Source of the DNA: Clostridia bacterium
Lineage (GTDB): Bacteria; Bacillota; Peptococcia; DRI-13; DTU073
Assembly (NCBI GenBank): GCA_028709105.1
Contig: JAQVYD010000005.1
Span: forward strand, 10,479 to 32,531
Length of the DNA: 22,053 nt
Reading direction: 5' to 3'
The position numbers and the translations under genes were made by a program. Positions 13,100-20,940 of this stretch are shown here, one piece after another; within the stretch, counting starts at the first letter, position 1; every line of letters starts with the position of its first letter. The notes under the pieces are model-generated. The model saw nothing but the letters and a program-made list of their open reading frames with translations. It was not told the origin of the DNA and ran no database searches.

Positions 13100-14494
13100 T
13101 CAGGAAACATTTTTTCCCTTTTCCTTTAATAATTTATATAAAGCCACACCCACTGACCAAATATCGCCGGCCCCCAACGTCAAAACTAAATCTCCCGGTC
13201 GCACCATTTCTGCAAGCTGTAAAGCAATCAAATCTTTATCAGGTATATATTCGGTTTTTTGTCCTGTTTGTTTTTCTATTTCTTCAAGCAATAAACGGGC
13301 ACTAACTCCAGGAAGTGGTCTTTCTCCTGCCGCATATATTTCTGTCATCACCAGAACATCCGCATCTTGAAAAGCCCTCCCAAACTCTTGCTTTAAAAAC
13401 TGTGTCCTCGAAAAACGATGAGGCTGAAAGACAGCTACAACTCGTTGAGCCCCCACTGTTTTCGCTGCCGCTAAAGTAGCTTTTAATTCAGAAGGGTGAT
13501 GAGCATAATCATCATAAATGCAGACCCCATTAACCTCACCGATTTTTTCAAATCTTCTCTGCACACCTCGAAAATCGAGCAAATTTTTAGCTATCTTGGC
13601 AAAAGGAAGCCCGCATTCCATACCTACGGCGATAGCGGCTAACGCATTATAGACATTATGTTTTCCCGGGATCTTCAGAACTATCTCTCCTAAAACTTGC
13701 CCTCTATTTTCTACAATAAACTTAGTATGAAAACCCTCAAGTCGTAAATCCCGAGCCATATAGTCAGCAGTGGGAGAAAAACCATACGTAATAAGCTTAA
13801 CTTCTTCTTCCACTTCCGGTATTAATGCGGCCACTCCCGGATCGTCTGCACAGAGAACCGCAAAACCGTCCGGGGGTGTTTTCAGTACAAACTTATAAAA
13901 AGCCTCCCTGATCTTTTCCGGCGTACCATAGTGATCTAAATGATCATCATCAATATTTGTTACTACTGTTATCGTGGGACACAGTTTCAAAAAAGAACCG
14001 TCAGATTCATCGGCCTCAGCAATAATTAATTCTCCTCTGCCCAGTTTAGCATTTCCTCCGAGGTCGCTAACTTCTCCGCCCAAAACAACAGTAGGGTCAT
14101 AATTGTTTTTTTCAAAAAGAAGAGAAATCATGGATGACGTTGTTGTTTTCCCATGAGCACCGGCAATGGCTATCCCTTTCTGCCGTTTCATCAGCCTGCT
14201 CAGCATTTCTGCACGCTGAATCACAGGTATCCCTGAGCTTTGAGCTTTCACCACCTCAGGATTATTTAAAGGAATAGCCGAAGAAATTACTACAGTATGC
14301 ACCCTATTGTCCAAATTGTTTTCATGATGACCGAGATAAATCACTGCACCTAAACTGACTAAACGCTCTGTTATTTCTGAAGTTTGCAGGTCTGAACCGG
14401 AAATATGATAACCAAGGTTCAGTAATATTTGAGCAATCCCACTCATTCCTGCCCCACCTATACCGATAAAATGTATTCTTTCCTGTTCATACAT
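13100..14494 (-). CDS. murC: UDP-N-acetylmuramate--L-alanine ligase MurC
   Basis: A 464-residue ATP-dependent ligase that adds L-alanine to UDP-MurNAc. An N-terminal Rossmann-type domain begins IHFIGIGGAGMSGIAQILL (7-25). The ATP loop is AGAHGKTTTS (111-120). The central domain has ADESDGSFL and NIDDDHLDHYG, and the C-terminal domain has DDYAHHPSELKATL, VFQPHRFSRT and LGAGDIW. It has full length. The ATG start has GGAAGGAG 11 nt upstream. It is separated from the murG gene upstream by a repeat-filled gap of 383 nt, the only large break inside the mur run, so it may need its own promoter; I could not identify a convincing one. Confidence 0.98.
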   Translation of the reverse strand: MYEQERIHFIGIGGAGMSGIAQILLNLGYHISGSDLQTSEITERLVSLGAVIYLGHHENNLDNRVHTVVISSAIPLNNPEVVKAQSSGIPVIQRAEMLSRLMKRQKGIAIAGAHGKTTTSSMISLLFEKNNYDPTVVLGGEVSDLGGNAKLGRGELIIAEADESDGSFLKLCPTITVVTNIDDDHLDHYGTPEKIREAFYKFVLKTPPDGFAVLCADDPGVAALIPEVEEEVKLITYGFSPTADYMARDLRLEGFHTKFIVENRGQVLGEIVLKIPGKHNVYNALAAIAVGMECGLPFAKIAKNLLDFRGVQRRFEKIGEVNGVCIYDDYAHHPSELKATLAAAKTVGAQRVVAVFQPHRFSRTQFLKQEFGRAFQDADVLVMTEIYAAGERPLPGVSARLLLEEIEKQTGQKTEYIPDKDLIALQLAEMVRPGDLVLTLGAGDIWSVGVALYKLLKEKGKNVS

Positions 14495-14643
14495 TGAAGA
14501 AAATTCTCCTTCCCTAACTGTCTACAACTTTTTTACCGTCCCCTTTAAACAATAAATAACCTGCTCTGTAATTTACTATATATGCAATTTTATTAAAAGG
14601 TGTTACAAAGAGGCTAGCTATAGCATTCTCGGCTTGTCCGCCT

Positions 14644-14715
14644 TTTCGAGATTCGAGGTTCGAGATTCGAGTAGGGAACGACGCCCTCGTCGTTCCGAGA
14701 GCTTCGAGGTTCGAA
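14644..14715 (+). repeat. Heptamer repeats (NTTCGAG) around REP copy 3
   Basis: Four tandem heptamers of the form T/A/G-TTCGAG occupy 14644-14671, running into the GTAG of REP copy 3. Two more (CTTCGAG, GTTCGAA) follow the hairpin at 14702-14715. The stretch between the murC start and these repeats (14495-14643) holds only the murC ribosome site and AT-rich sequence that I cannot assign. Confidence 0.7.
14671..14696 (+). repeat. REP-like hairpin (copy 3)
   Basis: GTAG (14671-14674) followed by the hairpin with arms GGAACGACG / CGTCGTTCC (14675-14696), identical to copies 1 and 2. It is opposite in orientation to the two copies that follow within 160 nt. Confidence 0.85.
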
Positions 14716-14718
14716 TTT

Positions 14719-14794
14719 GTTGGGGACATTCCTGCCTTGCAGGACGGAACGGTGAGGGCACCGTTCCCTAAACTTCAGCAGGTGTATCCCCTAT
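14719..14794 (-). repeat. MITE-like unit A containing REP copy 4
   Basis: A 76-nt unit with near-identical inverted ends: GGGGACATTCCTG on the left and, read inward from the right, GGGGATACACCTG. The central hairpin (14746-14767) has arms GGAACGGTG / CACCGTTCC: two neighbouring bases differ from the other copies in each arm, and pairing is fully kept. The tetranucleotide on its guide side is TTAG, not GTAG. It is a tandem copy of unit B. Confidence 0.85.
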
Positions 14795-14798
14795 ATAC

Positions 14799-14875
14799 GT
14801 TGGGGACATTCCTGGCTTACAAGACAGAACGACGAGGGCGTCGTTCCCTACAGCTTCAGCAGGTGTGTCCCCTAT
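14799..14875 (-). repeat. MITE-like unit B containing REP copy 5
   Basis: A 77-nt unit in direct repeat with unit A, 4 nt away, with inverted ends GGGGACATTCCTG / GGGGACACACCTG (11 of 13 match). The hairpin (14826-14847) has the common arm sequence except for a G-to-A change that leaves one mismatch at the base. GTAG lies at 14848-14851 on the minus strand. The unit ends 2 nt before the murG stop codon. Confidence 0.85.
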
Positions 14876-14877
14876 CC

Positions 14878-15990
14878 TTAAAGATATTTTTTCACCACTT
14901 CCATAATCTTTTCTATAGCTTCAGGCTTCCCCGCTTGTCTGCTCTTTTGAACCATGATTTCCCTTCTCTCGCGATCAAAAAGCAATTTTTCTATTTTTTC
15001 CAATAACATCTCCTCTCTTAATTCCCGATCTAAAATCATCTCCGCCGCCCCCTGTTCTACCAAGGCACGAGCATTATATTCCTGATGGTTTTCTGCAGCA
15101 TGAGGATACGGAACTAAGATGCCGGGAAGACCTTTGGCCGTCATTTCTGCAAGAAAAGCCGCCCCGCTTCTAGCCACACATAAATCTGCACAAGCCAAAG
15201 CATACTCCATCTCCTGCAGATAGGGCATGATCATAATGTTTCCATGATTGCCCGTCTTTATTCCTAATTGCTGCAAGGCTTTCCGAAATTTCTCAAATTC
15301 TGTTTGTCCCGTAAGATGAAGTATTTGCACCCGTCTATCGTCAGCATACTGACGACAAACAAAAAGCATCGCTTGGTTAATACTTTGGGCCCCTCTAGAA
15401 CCGCCTACCCCTAATAAAGTAAGTTTTTCAGGAGAAAAACCGAAATAAGCGAGTCCTGCGGCTCTTTCCACCTGAAGAATAGCCGCTCTAATCGGTAAGC
15501 CCGTCACCTCGATTTTTTCTTGATTTGGAGCAGAAAAATACTTTTTTGCTTCAGGGAAAGTCAAAAGAATTCCCTTGACCCAACTTGCCAATAACCGATT
15601 AGTTAAACCGGGGATAGCATTTTGTTCATGCAGCAGAGTCGCTATTCCTAAACGTGAGGCAGCCCCCACTACAGGCAAACAAACGTAGCCGCCAGTCCCG
15701 ATAACAAGCTGAGGTGAAAAGTCACGCATTATTTTACGGGCAGCCCAAAAAGCTTTGCTCGCTTTCCAACCTGCTTTAACTGCCTGAAAAGACAACTTTC
15801 TTTGCCAACCTTCCACATCAAGAACAGTCATCGGGAAACCTACTGCAGGAATAATTTTGTTTTCTAATCCTTCTTTTGTACCCACATATAGAATCTCGCA
15901 CTGCGGCCATTCTTTTTGCAGTGCTTGACCAATCGCTACAGCGGGATAAACATGACCCCCCGTACCGCCCCCTGTCAAGATTACACGCAT
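14878..15990 (-). CDS. murG: Undecaprenyl-PP-MurNAc-pentapeptide GlcNAc transferase MurG
   Basis: A 370-residue GT28 glycosyltransferase, peripheral on the inner membrane face, that adds GlcNAc to lipid I to make lipid II. G-loop 1 is LTGGGTGGHVYPAVAI (5-20), followed by IGTGGYVCLPV and HEQNAIPGLTNRLL. The C-terminal domain has GGSRGAQSIN (G-loop 3) and the UDP-GlcNAc site ARSGAAFLAEMTAKGLPGIL with PYPHAAENHQEYNA. ATG at 15988-15990 is used because GAGGTGG lies 6 nt upstream; the longer frame starts with a TTG that overlaps this site. It follows ftsW by 41 nt. Its stop is 2 nt from repeat unit B, so the end of the transcript may carry the REP hairpins. Confidence 0.97.
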   Translation of the reverse strand: MRVILTGGGTGGHVYPAVAIGQALQKEWPQCEILYVGTKEGLENKIIPAVGFPMTVLDVEGWQRKLSFQAVKAGWKASKAFWAARKIMRDFSPQLVIGTGGYVCLPVVGAASRLGIATLLHEQNAIPGLTNRLLASWVKGILLTFPEAKKYFSAPNQEKIEVTGLPIRAAILQVERAAGLAYFGFSPEKLTLLGVGGSRGAQSINQAMLFVCRQYADDRRVQILHLTGQTEFEKFRKALQQLGIKTGNHGNIMIMPYLQEMEYALACADLCVARSGAAFLAEMTAKGLPGILVPYPHAAENHQEYNARALVEQGAAEMILDRELREEMLLEKIEKLLFDRERREIMVQKSRQAGKPEAIEKIMEVVKKYL

Positions 15991-16031
15991 CAGCTTCCAC
16001 CTCAATTACTCTCCAACACTTACAAATTATA

Positions 16032-17120
16032 TCATGGATTGGCACAATAACGAGAAATATTTAAAAGAATCCCTACACCGATCATCGAAAAAAGCAAAGA
16101 AGAGCCGCCATAACTAATAAACGGAAGCCCGATCCCCGTTATCGGCAATAGTCCGGTAACAACACCCATATTAATAAAAGCTTGCAGAACAATCATCGTT
16201 GTAATGCCTACGGCCAGAAAACTCCCAAAAATTTCGGGACAAGCAAGAGCAATCCGATAACCTCGCCAAGCCAAAAGACAAAAAAGTAAAATAACTAAAA
16301 ACGCACCGATAAAACCTAATTCTTCTCCTAAGATTGCATAAATAAAGTCTGTATTCTGTTCCGGCAAATAATCTAGTTTTTGCCTGCTGTTCCCCAACCC
16401 CATGCCAAAAAGCCCTCCAGAGCCTAAGGCGTAAAGAGAATTGATTAACTGATACCCTTCTTTAGAAGCATGTGACCACGGATCAAGATAACCGATAATC
16501 CGATTGATCCGATTAGGATCCGCTAAGATAAGAGCGATCACAATCCCTACTCCTGAAAAACTAAGCACAAAAAAATGTCCCAAACGTAATCCAGCGGCAA
16601 TTAAAAGCACAAAAGTAGTTCCGGCAATGGCTAGAGTAGTTCCTAAGTCCGGTTCCTTCATAATCAATCCTCCGACAACCCCTAAAAGCAAAAGGAAAGG
16701 ACCTACACCCGTAAACAGATTTTTCATACGCGGTCCTACTTTCGACAATTCTTTCGCTAAAAAAAGCACCATACTTAGTTTCATAATTTCTGAAGGCTGG
16801 ATTTTACAAAAACCGAGATCAAGCCAACGCTGCGCCCCTTTAATCGGTTCAAAGAAAAGAACAACGATCAACAAAACAAAAGCTACCCCAAAAATAACAT
16901 TTATATATGGTTTTAAACGAAAATAATCTATTCTGGTCATCATCAGCATGACCACGAAACCAAGTGCTGCCCAGATTAACTGTTTATGTAAATAGAAATA
17001 GGGGTCTTTTTCTAGAGTATCATAATAACTGGCACTAAAAACCATGACAATACCTATCGCCAATAGGAACAGGGTCGTAAAAAACAATAACAAATCAGGC
17101 GTTCCTTTTTTCAAACCCAT
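16032..17120 (-). CDS. ftsW: SEDS glycosyltransferase FtsW (SpoVE-type position)
   Basis: A 362-residue polytopic membrane protein of the SEDS family, which polymerises lipid II into glycan together with a class B PBP at the septum. About ten hydrophobic segments can be seen. Conserved stretches are GAQRWLDLG with IQPSEIMKL, the EPDLGTT loop (Asp is the key SEDS residue), GGLFGMGLGNSRQKLDYLPEQNTDFIYAILGEE in segments, and GIGLPFISYGGSSLL. The ATG at 17118-17120 is used because a G-rich site lies 6 nt upstream; the preceding GTG is too close. Between murD and murG this is the place of spoVE in Bacillus, so it may serve vegetative division, spore cortex synthesis or both; sequence alone does not decide. 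Confidence 0.95.
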   Translation of the reverse strand: MGLKKGTPDLLLFFTTLFLLAIGIVMVFSASYYDTLEKDPYFYLHKQLIWAALGFVVMLMMTRIDYFRLKPYINVIFGVAFVLLIVVLFFEPIKGAQRWLDLGFCKIQPSEIMKLSMVLFLAKELSKVGPRMKNLFTGVGPFLLLLGVVGGLIMKEPDLGTTLAIAGTTFVLLIAAGLRLGHFFVLSFSGVGIVIALILADPNRINRIIGYLDPWSHASKEGYQLINSLYALGSGGLFGMGLGNSRQKLDYLPEQNTDFIYAILGEELGFIGAFLVILLFCLLAWRGYRIALACPEIFGSFLAVGITTMIVLQAFINMGVVTGLLPITGIGLPFISYGGSSLLFSMIGVGILLNISRYCANP

Positions 17121-17164
17121 CACCTACCCCCCCTTCTCTAAGCCTCTTAACCTTGACCTTGACC

Positions 17165-18535
17165 TCAACTATTTTCACAGGCCAAGCGCTGTACCAACTC
17201 TTTAAAAACATCGCCCCTCTGCTCAAAATTAGCAAACAGATCAAAACTAGCACAGGCCGGCGACAAAAGCACGATATCACCTTCCTCAGCGCAAAGACTG
17301 GCCTGTTTTACAGCCTCGGCAAAACTTGAGACATGCTGAAATTTTGTATAGCCTACTTTTCTAACAGCCGCTTCAATTTCCATTGCTGCTTGGCCTACTA
17401 AAACAAGATTTTTCACTCTTTCTTTTATTTTTACGGCAAAAGGCAAAAAATCACTGCCCTTACTTTTTCCTCCCGCAATAAGAATTATCGGCTGTTCATA
17501 AGCCTCCAAAGCTTTAATCGAGGCATCAGGGTTTGTTCCTTTCGAATCATTAATATACGTTACCCCTTGATAAGTCAAAACAGGTTCCAAACGATGCTCT
17601 ACTCCTAAAAAAGTATGTAAACTGTCCGCAATACTTGCCGTTCCGACCCCCATGACCCAAGCAGCAGCTGCTGCGGCCAAAGCATTCTCCACGTTATGGC
17701 CGCCTTTAATCCCTAAATCCTCTACTTTTAAAAAACGCCTGGTTTCCCCTTTGCTCCTAACTACTAACCAACCATCGACGACACAAAAACCTTCTTTTAA
17801 GATATGTTGCCGACTAAAGAATAGAACCCGCCCCCGTGCCTGCCCCGCAAGTTTTCTTGTTTCCGGATCATCTTCATTTAAAATCAGCCAATCATTTTCC
17901 TTCTGGTTGATAAAAATTTTCTTCTTGGCCTCAATATACCCCTCAAAAGTATCATGGCGATCGATATGATCAGGAGTTATATTCAAAAGCAAAGCGACAT
18001 GGGGCTGAAAAGTCTCGGTTGTTGCCAACTGAAAACTGGAAACTTCTAAGACAGCTACATCCTCACATCTCATTTCCTCGACCTTACTAATCAAGGGAGT
18101 TCCGATATTTCCTCTTACAAAAGCCTGCCGGCCACTATCAGAAAATATTTTTCCCAGCAGGGTAGTCGTTGTTGTTTTCCCATTAGTTCCCGTAACTGCA
18201 GCCAGCGAAGCTTTGGTAAAACGTGAGGCCAACTCGATTTCACTCCAGACAGGCAGACCCTTCTTTCTAGCTTCAAGCAAAGGAGGAATAGAAAAAGGTA
18301 CACCCGGACTAACAATCAGAAAATCAGGAGACAATTCACTCAGCACAGGATGTTGCCCTAAAATTAGGTGCACGCCCCTTTTTTCCAAGGGCTCCAGTAA
18401 ATCCCCCGCTAAATCATCCCTTTTTTTCAAATCATTTAAAAAAACAAGAGCACCGTGTTCTATAAGAAAGCTGGCTACAGCCTGACCACTGCGAGCTGCC
18501 CCAATTACTAAAAATCTTTTCCCTCTAATTTCCAC
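17165..18535 (-). CDS. murD: UDP-N-acetylmuramoylalanine--D-glutamate ligase MurD
   Basis: A 456-residue ATP-dependent ligase adding D-glutamate to UDP-MurNAc-L-Ala. The N-terminal domain has FLVIGAARSGQAVASFL (8-24) and SPGVPF. The ATP loop is TGTNGKTTTT (115-124), followed by LEVSSFQL, NITPDHIDRH and HNVENALAA. The C-terminal domain has INDSKGTNPDA and LIAGGKSKG, then LLSPACASFDLF. All the Mur-ligase family positions I can check are intact. The start is GTG at 18533-18535, with AGAGGT about 10 nt upstream; no ATG lies near. It begins 21 nt after mraY and sits in the usual mraY-murD-ftsW-murG order. Confidence 0.98.
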   Translation of the reverse strand: MEIRGKRFLVIGAARSGQAVASFLIEHGALVFLNDLKKRDDLAGDLLEPLEKRGVHLILGQHPVLSELSPDFLIVSPGVPFSIPPLLEARKKGLPVWSEIELASRFTKASLAAVTGTNGKTTTTTLLGKIFSDSGRQAFVRGNIGTPLISKVEEMRCEDVAVLEVSSFQLATTETFQPHVALLLNITPDHIDRHDTFEGYIEAKKKIFINQKENDWLILNEDDPETRKLAGQARGRVLFFSRQHILKEGFCVVDGWLVVRSKGETRRFLKVEDLGIKGGHNVENALAAAAAAWVMGVGTASIADSLHTFLGVEHRLEPVLTYQGVTYINDSKGTNPDASIKALEAYEQPIILIAGGKSKGSDFLPFAVKIKERVKNLVLVGQAAMEIEAAVRKVGYTKFQHVSSFAEAVKQASLCAEEGDIVLLSPACASFDLFANFEQRGDVFKELVQRLACENS

Positions 18536-18556
18536 TTACCCGCTACCTCTTTTCTT

Positions 18557-19513
18557 TTACAAGATAATCACAACCGCTAAAACAGCGAATAAAGCGGCTG
18601 CCGTCCAAAAAGTAAAAACAACCCGCTGTTCACTCCAACCCTTTAATTCAAAATGATGATGCAGAGGGGTCATTAAAAAAATCCTTTTGCCCCCTGTTAT
18701 CTTAAAATATAGTACTTGTAAAATGACAGAAAACGTTTCTGCTACATAGACCCCTCCTAAAATAAGCAGCAAAAGTTCGGTCTTGGTCAAAATAGCCAAA
18801 GCACCTACTGCCCCGCCTAAAGCCAAGGAACCTGTATCTCCCATAAAAATTCGGGCCGGATAAAGATTAAAGAAGAGAAAGCCAAGACAACTTCCTAATA
18901 AAGCGGCACTAAAAATACTTAAATCAGTAAGCCCCCACGCTTTAGTAATTAAAAGATAGGCTAATGCTGTAAAAACAGTAACCCCTGCCGCCAAACCGTC
19001 TAACCCATCAGTTAAATTCACTGCATTTACCGTACCTACTAAAACAAAAACAGCAAAAGGCAGATAAAACCAACCTAAATTTAAATAACCCGACATTCCC
19101 GGGACAAGCAGCCCCGTACCTCTTCCTAAATAAACTACAGCGATATAAGTAAAAACACTCGCCAAAATAATCTGTCCCAGAATCTTCTCACGAGCCCTTA
19201 AACCCAATGGTCTTTTCATAATCACTTTAATGAAATCATCGAAAAAACCAATCAAGCCAAAGCCTAAGGTTATTAAAAAAAGTAACTGCAAACGGAAATT
19301 AGACACTCCTGTCAAAAGCAAACTTAGCAATAAACTTAAAAAAAACATCAGTCCACCCATCGTAGGTGTCCCGGCCTTCTGCAAATGAGCCTTAGGCCCA
19401 TCAGTACGGATATGCTGACCAAATTTCAACCTTCGTAAAAAAGGAATCAAAAAAGGACCACTCAACAAACAAACAACTACAGCAGAAAAAAAAGCTATAT
19501 AAAGTTCCCGCAA
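18557..19513 (-). CDS. mraY: Phospho-MurNAc-pentapeptide transferase MraY
   Basis: A 318-residue polytopic membrane enzyme that transfers phospho-MurNAc-pentapeptide from UDP to undecaprenyl phosphate, forming lipid I. About ten hydrophobic segments. Catalytic and substrate residues are seen in the cytoplasmic loops: KAGTPTMGG (46-54), FFDDFIKV with Asp92-Asp93, NLTDGLDGLAAG (166-177), FMGDTGSLALGG (223-234) and the MraY-specific PLHHHFELKGW (283-293). The start is TTG at 19511-19513, with AGGAGGT 8 nt upstream. It follows murF by 19 nt. Confidence 0.98.
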   Translation of the reverse strand: MRELYIAFFSAVVVCLLSGPFLIPFLRRLKFGQHIRTDGPKAHLQKAGTPTMGGLMFFLSLLLSLLLTGVSNFRLQLLFLITLGFGLIGFFDDFIKVIMKRPLGLRAREKILGQIILASVFTYIAVVYLGRGTGLLVPGMSGYLNLGWFYLPFAVFVLVGTVNAVNLTDGLDGLAAGVTVFTALAYLLITKAWGLTDLSIFSAALLGSCLGFLFFNLYPARIFMGDTGSLALGGAVGALAILTKTELLLLILGGVYVAETFSVILQVLYFKITGGKRIFLMTPLHHHFELKGWSEQRVVFTFWTAAALFAVLAVVIIL

Positions 19514-19532
19514 GAATATGACCTCCTCTATC

Positions 19533-20927
19533 TCAACCCGAAAGTAGTCCCGCTACAATTTCCTCCATTTTTACGCCACGAGAACCTTTCACTAAAACAA
19601 CATCTCCCGTTTGCATAATCTCTTGTAAACAGCTTAAAGCTTCCTTATTGTTGAGACAAGAACGTACTCTTTCCTTACTCATCCCTGCCTCTCGAGCACC
19701 CCGAGCAATAATCTCTCCTAATTTACCTACTGTAACAAGATATGCCAATCCTTTTTCTTGGGCTTGCCTGCCTACCAAAAGATGACCCTCCTCTGTATAA
19801 GCACCAAGTTCATACATCTCACCCAGCACCCCAATAGCCCGCTTCCCTCTCGCCACTTCCTGCAACACTTCCAAAGCAGAAAGCATGGAATCAGGATTAG
19901 CATTATAAGCATCATTAATAACTTGTACATCTCCACTCGCTGTTTTACTAAATTCCAAACGCATCCCCGGTAAGGCTACTTTTTCTAAACCTGTTTTTAT
20001 TTCCGCCCAAGAAAGCCCCAAATGCTTAGCGGCGGCTATAGCCGCCAAGGCATTAAAAACGTTGTGTTTCCCCGGCAGAGGAAGGTTAATTACCCCCACT
20101 TCTTTCCCCCGATAAACAAGATTAAAACTAATCCCTTTTTCGCCCCTTAAGCAAATCTGCTGAGCAGAAAGATCCGCCTGAGCGGTTAAACCAAAGCAAA
20201 GCAAGGGACAACGAATCTTGGTAAGCCAAGGATGCAGAATATTTTTGGCAGAATGAGGCAAAACAAGCCCTCCCGCGGCGGGAAGATGAGCAATTATTTC
20301 CGCCTTCGCCTGAGCAATCCTTTCTTGTGACCCTAAAAGCTCTTCATGAGTATGTCCGATGTTCGTAATCACACCATAATTAGGCTGACTAAGGCGGCAA
20401 AGGAAATCAATTTCCCCTAAAGATCTCATCCCCATTTCTACCACAATAACTTGATCTTCCCTCTTTAAATCTAAAATCGTTAAAGGTAAGCCCAGTTCAT
20501 TATTATGATTTTCGGCAGTTTTCAGCACAGTCCATTTTTCCTGTAAAACTGCCGAAATCATCTCTTTCGTACTCGTTTTTCCTGTACTTCCTGTTACGCC
20601 AACCACCAAGCCGGAAAATAGATTACGTTGTGCTACCGCTAACTGCTGCAAAGCCTTAACCGTATCTTTAACGATAATTAAAGGGAAATCGGCAACGGCG
20701 AAATCTGCCGGACAATAAGCAACCACCGCTCCTCCTGCCCCCTTTTCCAAAGCCTCTTTTAAAAAATAATGCCCATCGGTTTTTTCTCCTGGGAGGGCAA
20801 AAAAGAGATCGCCTTTTTGTAGAGTCCTCGTATCAATACATACCCTCGAAGGTTCCGGGCAATCAGCAGTAATCTCTAACTTTCCCTGCACAGCAGCAAC
20901 GATTTTTTCCCAAGTAAGCCCAAACAT
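19533..20927 (-). CDS. murF: UDP-MurNAc-tripeptide--D-alanyl-D-alanine ligase MurF
   Basis: A 464-residue ATP-dependent ligase that adds D-Ala-D-Ala, completing the UDP-MurNAc-pentapeptide. The N-terminal domain has IDTRTLQKGDLFFALPGEKTDGH in overlapping MurE/F-type pieces. The ATP loop is VTGSTGKTST (111-120), followed by ENHNNELGLPLT, VVEMGMRSLGEI, NIGHTHEELLGS and the C-terminal INDAYNANPDSML and LGEMYELG. The start is ATG at 20925-20927, with GGGAGG 8 nt upstream; the longer frame to 21020 runs back through the end of murE and has no ribosome site. Only 13 nt separate it from the murE stop, so the two are cotranscribed. Confidence 0.97.
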   Translation of the reverse strand: MFGLTWEKIVAAVQGKLEITADCPEPSRVCIDTRTLQKGDLFFALPGEKTDGHYFLKEALEKGAGGAVVAYCPADFAVADFPLIIVKDTVKALQQLAVAQRNLFSGLVVGVTGSTGKTSTKEMISAVLQEKWTVLKTAENHNNELGLPLTILDLKREDQVIVVEMGMRSLGEIDFLCRLSQPNYGVITNIGHTHEELLGSQERIAQAKAEIIAHLPAAGGLVLPHSAKNILHPWLTKIRCPLLCFGLTAQADLSAQQICLRGEKGISFNLVYRGKEVGVINLPLPGKHNVFNALAAIAAAKHLGLSWAEIKTGLEKVALPGMRLEFSKTASGDVQVINDAYNANPDSMLSALEVLQEVARGKRAIGVLGEMYELGAYTEEGHLLVGRQAQEKGLAYLVTVGKLGEIIARGAREAGMSKERVRSCLNNKEALSCLQEIMQTGDVVLVKGSRGVKMEEIVAGLLSG

Positions 20928-20940
20928 TTTTTGTTCCTCC

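Noticed and set aside
14514..14729. Open frame of 71 codons between murC and murG
   Set aside because: It runs through the heptamer repeats and a REP hairpin, has no ribosome site and no protein-like composition.
14644..14875. CRISPR array
   Set aside because: There are only two ~76-nt units, in direct repeat with no unique spacers, each with an internal hairpin and inverted ends, and no cas genes.
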